Assembly: GCF_000299875.1 (NCBI RefSeq)
Contig: NZ_AMRK01000002.1
Span: 372,001-436,000, forward strand
Length of the DNA stretch: 64,000 nt
Source of the DNA: Celeribacter baekdonensis B30
GTDB lineage: Bacteria > Pseudomonadota > Alphaproteobacteria > Rhodobacterales > Rhodobacteraceae
Direction: 5' to 3'
Part shown: positions 61,820 through 64,000 of the stretch, piece after piece
Layout of the letters: each line of letters starts with the position of its first letter
Position numbering within the stretch: the first letter of the stretch is position 1
Notes under the pieces: generated by a model
What the model saw: the letters and a program-made list of their open reading frames with translations, nothing else
Told to the model about the DNA's origin: nothing
The model's database searches: none
Position numbers and translations under genes: made by a program

Positions 61820-62509
61820 ATGACATTTTCCATTCTCACATATGACGAAAAAACAGGCGTTTACGCTGGGGCCGCCGCGACAGGCAGCCTCTGCGTTGGC
61901 GGCTGGGTGTTGCGGGGTGACATCGAATCGGGGCTTTGCGCCTCTCAGGGCACCGCGCCCAGTACATTCTGGCGCGACGATGCCATGCGCCAATTATATG
62001 CCGGAGCGGTCGCCACCGATGTGGTCGCATCGCTGACAGCGGCGGACACAGGCCGCGATCACCGTCAACTCTCTGTGCTGGACCGCTCCGGCGGCACGGC
62101 GGGTTTCACCGGGGCTGAAAGCGTTGCCTTTGCCGATGTCATCGCCACCCCAAACCTGATTGTGGCCGGGAACATGATCCAATCACGCGCTGTCTTAGAG
62201 GCCATGGCCGAGAGGTTCCGAAACAGCACCGGCGCGCCCGCCTCCCGGCTTTTGTCCGCCCTGCGCGCAGCCGAATCCACAGGCAGCGACATACGCGGAT
62301 TGCAATCCGCCGCCCTCTTGATCCTCAACCCAAAGGCCCCGCCAATCGACCTTAGGATTGACCAAAGCGACACGCCGCTGGACGATCTCGCGGCCCTTGC
62401 CAACAAGGTCAGCCAGCCGCCCTATGTGCATTGGTTGGGGGAAGTCCCGGTCACAACCGACCGCACGCGTGCGCCGGTCGGCCCCGTCGCGCCCGCGCCG
62501 ATCACGTAG
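61820..62509 (+). CDS. DUF1028 family protein
   Basis: A 229-residue protein. MTFSILTYDEKTGVYAGAAATGSLCVGGWVLRGDIESGLCASQG and TFWRDDAMRQLYAGAVATDVVASLTAADTGRDHRQLSVLDRSGG are the DUF1028 pattern, which has an Ntn-hydrolase-like fold. In other genomes these proteins often accompany peptide transporters and amidohydrolases. Here it is divergent from the binding protein of the ABC system and near its GntR regulator, suggesting a role in handling the imported substrate. ATG 61820 has AGAGGT upstream. Confidence 0.9.
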   Translation: MTFSILTYDEKTGVYAGAAATGSLCVGGWVLRGDIESGLCASQGTAPSTFWRDDAMRQLYAGAVATDVVASLTAADTGRDHRQLSVLDRSGGTAGFTGAESVAFADVIATPNLIVAGNMIQSRAVLEAMAERFRNSTGAPASRLLSALRAAESTGSDIRGLQSAALLILNPKAPPIDLRIDQSDTPLDDLAALANKVSQPPYVHWLGEVPVTTDRTRAPVGPVAPAPIT

Positions 62510-62540
62510 AAAACAGCCCTGAAGCGTTTCGCAAAAGACT

Positions 62541-63356
62541 TCAGGATGTTGGTGTTTCAGCCATAAACTCGCGGGTGATCCGCATTTCCTGGGCGTTCAT
62601 CATCGTTTCAGCACCCTCCATATGCGACAGCATGATCGCACGCGCGCCCGGACCGTCGCCGCGCTCCAAGGCATCGACAAGCTCAATCTGGTGACGCCGC
62701 CCCCGCTCCCATAACTCCTTGTTGGGCGCGGCGTATAACCGTCGATAAACCGTCAAATCCGCCAAAATCCGCGCCATGAAAGCGATGACAAAGCCCAACA
62801 AGTCATTGTCCGAAGCCTCCGCAAGCCGCGCATGAAAGGCCAGCGAAGAGATGTGCTGTTGTTTTTCCTCTTCGGGCGAGCGCGCGGGCTCAGGGTACTG
62901 ATGCGCCATTGCGCGCAATTCCGCCAACGTGCTGTCATCCAAATGGCCCGCAAGATTGGCCACCATTTCCGGCTCCAACAATTTGCGGATTTGGTAGATG
63001 TCAGACAGGGACAAATCCTTAAAGTAAAAGTAATTGCCGAGCAAAGACATGGCGCGATCCTTGCTCACCTCGCCCACCGAACTGCCCCCGCCGGGACCGG
63101 TCTTGGTGACGATCAACCCCTGCGCTTCCAGGATGCGCATCGCTTCGCGCACCGTGCCTTTTGACACTTTGAATTGCGCGATCATTTCGGCCTCGTTGGG
63201 TAACTTGTCGCCTTTGCGCAAATCGCGTTCGACCACCCAGCGCTTGATCTGATCAGCGACCTGAACAGGACGCGACCGCTTAAGCGCGCGCGGTGCATCG
63301 GTGACTTTCGGATCGGTGACTTTCGGGCTGATCGGAGGGGCTGTATTTTTCATCAT
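62541..63356 (-). CDS. GntR family regulator with FCD domain
   Basis: A 271-residue regulator. After an unusual N-terminal tail with a duplicated PKVTD, the GntR winged helix spans about 27-95 (VQVADQIKRWVVERDLRKGDKLPNEAEMIAQFKVSKGTVREAMRILEAQGLIV). The FCD effector domain spans about 120-260, with the usual metal-binding D/H positions (FHARLAEASDN and MLSHMEG). It converges with DUF1028. It probably represses the adjacent ABC operon in response to its substrate. Confidence 0.9.
   Translation of the reverse strand: MMKNTAPPISPKVTDPKVTDAPRALKRSRPVQVADQIKRWVVERDLRKGDKLPNEAEMIAQFKVSKGTVREAMRILEAQGLIVTKTGPGGGSSVGEVSKDRAMSLLGNYFYFKDLSLSDIYQIRKLLEPEMVANLAGHLDDSTLAELRAMAHQYPEPARSPEEEKQQHISSLAFHARLAEASDNDLLGFVIAFMARILADLTVYRRLYAAPNKELWERGRRHQIELVDALERGDGPGARAIMLSHMEGAETMMNAQEMRITREFMAETPTS
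63297..63326 (-). repeat. Perfect 15-bp tandem duplication in the GntR gene
   Basis: ATCGGTGACTTTCGG occurs twice in succession (63297-63311 and 63312-63326), giving PKVTD twice in the N-terminal tail of the regulator. The copies are identical, so the event looks recent. Confidence 0.85.
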
Positions 63357-63399
63357 GATAATTTTCTAACCGAGGCGGTAGGGCTTGGGTAGAGCCTAA

Positions 63400-63414
63400 T
63401 TCATCATAATAAAT
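63400..63414. promoter_or_regulatory. Candidate GntR operator upstream of the GntR gene
   Basis: TTCATCATAATAAAT is the reverse complement of ATTTATTATGATGAA and matches 61748-61762 at 13 of 15 bases. It lies 44 bases upstream of the regulator start, consistent with autoregulation. Confidence 0.45.
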
Positions 63415-63478
63415 CTAAGCGCGCTCATGCGGGGGCCACTGGCCCAGCACCGACAGGGGCCTCGTTCAATTGCGCCTC

Positions 63479-64000
63479 TCACTCAGCCGCGCCCGTGACG
63501 TCGCGCCCATGAACTTCGCGCCCATGACGTCGCGCCTTTGCGTCCCAATAGGTCTTGAGCAGATATTTCGTCGTCGGCGCGTTCATTTTTTTGCGGGCAT
63601 TAGACAGGTGCATGTCGACAGTGACGGGTTTGATCCCAAGCTCCATTGCAATCACCTTGATCCGCAATCCCGCGCTGAGAAGATCAAGACATTGGGTCTC
63701 GCGCGGACTCAGAACAACGGTCGGGCCATCTGTGGCGAGCCGACCACTCAGCCCAAACAGCACAGGCTTGATCTGTGCGAGATGCGCCCCCTTGATCGCC
63801 TCGACCTCATGCATCGACTGGCTGGAGCCAAGGTTCCAGCCTTCGGGTCTGCGCGTCGTGGGATAGCGTGTCGCCACAGAAAACCCGGCGTTGAACCCCG
63901 CATCGCCCGCCGCCGCGATCAGGTCTTTTTGCCGCCCGGTCAGATACGCGTATTGATTCATATGGGCTTTGCCGGTGTCAACCGGAACAGGCGAGGTCAG
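63479..64000 (-). CDS. LuxR-type regulator with autoinducer-like domain (partial)
   Basis: A 174-codon portion whose 5' end lies beyond the window. The first ATG inside the window, at 63961, is preceded by open frame (VPVDTGKAH), so it is probably internal. The visible N-part (AYLTGRQKDLIAAAGDAGFNAGFSVATRYPTTRRPEGWNLGSS) looks like the end of an autoinducer-binding domain. The LuxR helix-turn-helix follows: LSPRETQCLDLLSAGLRIKVIAMELGIKPVTVDMHLSNARKKM. No luxI is visible. The DNA-binding part is certain; signal binding is inferred. Confidence 0.82.
   Translation of the reverse strand: MTSPVPVDTGKAHMNQYAYLTGRQKDLIAAAGDAGFNAGFSVATRYPTTRRPEGWNLGSSQSMHEVEAIKGAHLAQIKPVLFGLSGRLATDGPTVVLSPRETQCLDLLSAGLRIKVIAMELGIKPVTVDMHLSNARKKMNAPTTKYLLKTYWDAKARRHGREVHGRDVTGAAE

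Overview
The window looks like chromosome of a marine-type alphaproteobacterium of the Rhodobacteraceae (Roseobacter group). The evidence is a fairly high GC content, proteins typical of that family (MsbA-like exporter, BKACE enzyme, EF-P, a TolC/Pcm pair, HmuTUV, BtuBFCD-CbiZ), and many 4-nt ATGA stop/start overlaps in operons. The species cannot be named from sequence alone.

Region 1 (1-23.2 kb) is housekeeping and core metabolism. It holds a DUF2235 hydrolase, an ornithine/lysine-type decarboxylase divergent from an Lrp/AsnC regulator with a perfect 11-bp inverted repeat between them, a beta-lactamase-fold protein that lacks its nucleophilic serine, valS, an enoyl-CoA hydratase, two PLP aminotransferases, a tyrosine phosphatase-like protein, an MsbA-like ABC exporter whose end overlaps a convergent glycosyltransferase by 143 nt, ygfZ, a BKACE enzyme, a small six-cysteine protein, efp, cobQ, a PopZ-like acidic protein, a TolC-type channel and a Pcm-like methyltransferase.

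Region 2 (23.16-33.6 kb) looks like a remodelled accessory island. It starts at tRNA-Cys, followed by a prophage tail remnant (tailspike-like protein and a 5'-truncated tail protein). Then come a LysR regulator divergent from an SDR, a tight operon (DJ-1/PfpI, aldehyde dehydrogenase, small membrane protein, DUF924, LtrA, K+-channel-like protein), and a scar of IS481 and IS110 transposase fragments that has removed most of a TonB-dependent receptor gene.

Region 3 (33.6-56.2 kb) is a contiguous metal and cofactor acquisition block. The hmuR-S-T-U-V heme genes are flanked on both sides by complete exbB-exbD-exbD-tonB cassettes. Next is a zinc-type group: DUF2796 protein, ABC ATPase, permease and DUF3299 protein, then DUF6525-like protein, CobW GTPase and FAD oxidoreductase, with two similar Zur-like palindromes upstream. 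Last is a B12 uptake and salvage operon, btuB-btuF-btuC-btuD-cbiZ, behind a cobalamin riboswitch. HmuR and BtuB both need TonB energy, which may explain the two TonB systems.

Region 4 (56.3-64 kb) is a peptide-type ABC transporter with a fused permease-ATPase (DppC-DppD), its Tat-exported binding protein, a divergent DUF1028 protein and a GntR/FCD regulator. A 15-bp motif is shared by the two promoter regions. The window ends inside a LuxR-type regulator.

No rRNA, CRISPR array or complete mobile element was seen. Functions rest on motif and family recognition by eye; no database search was possible.
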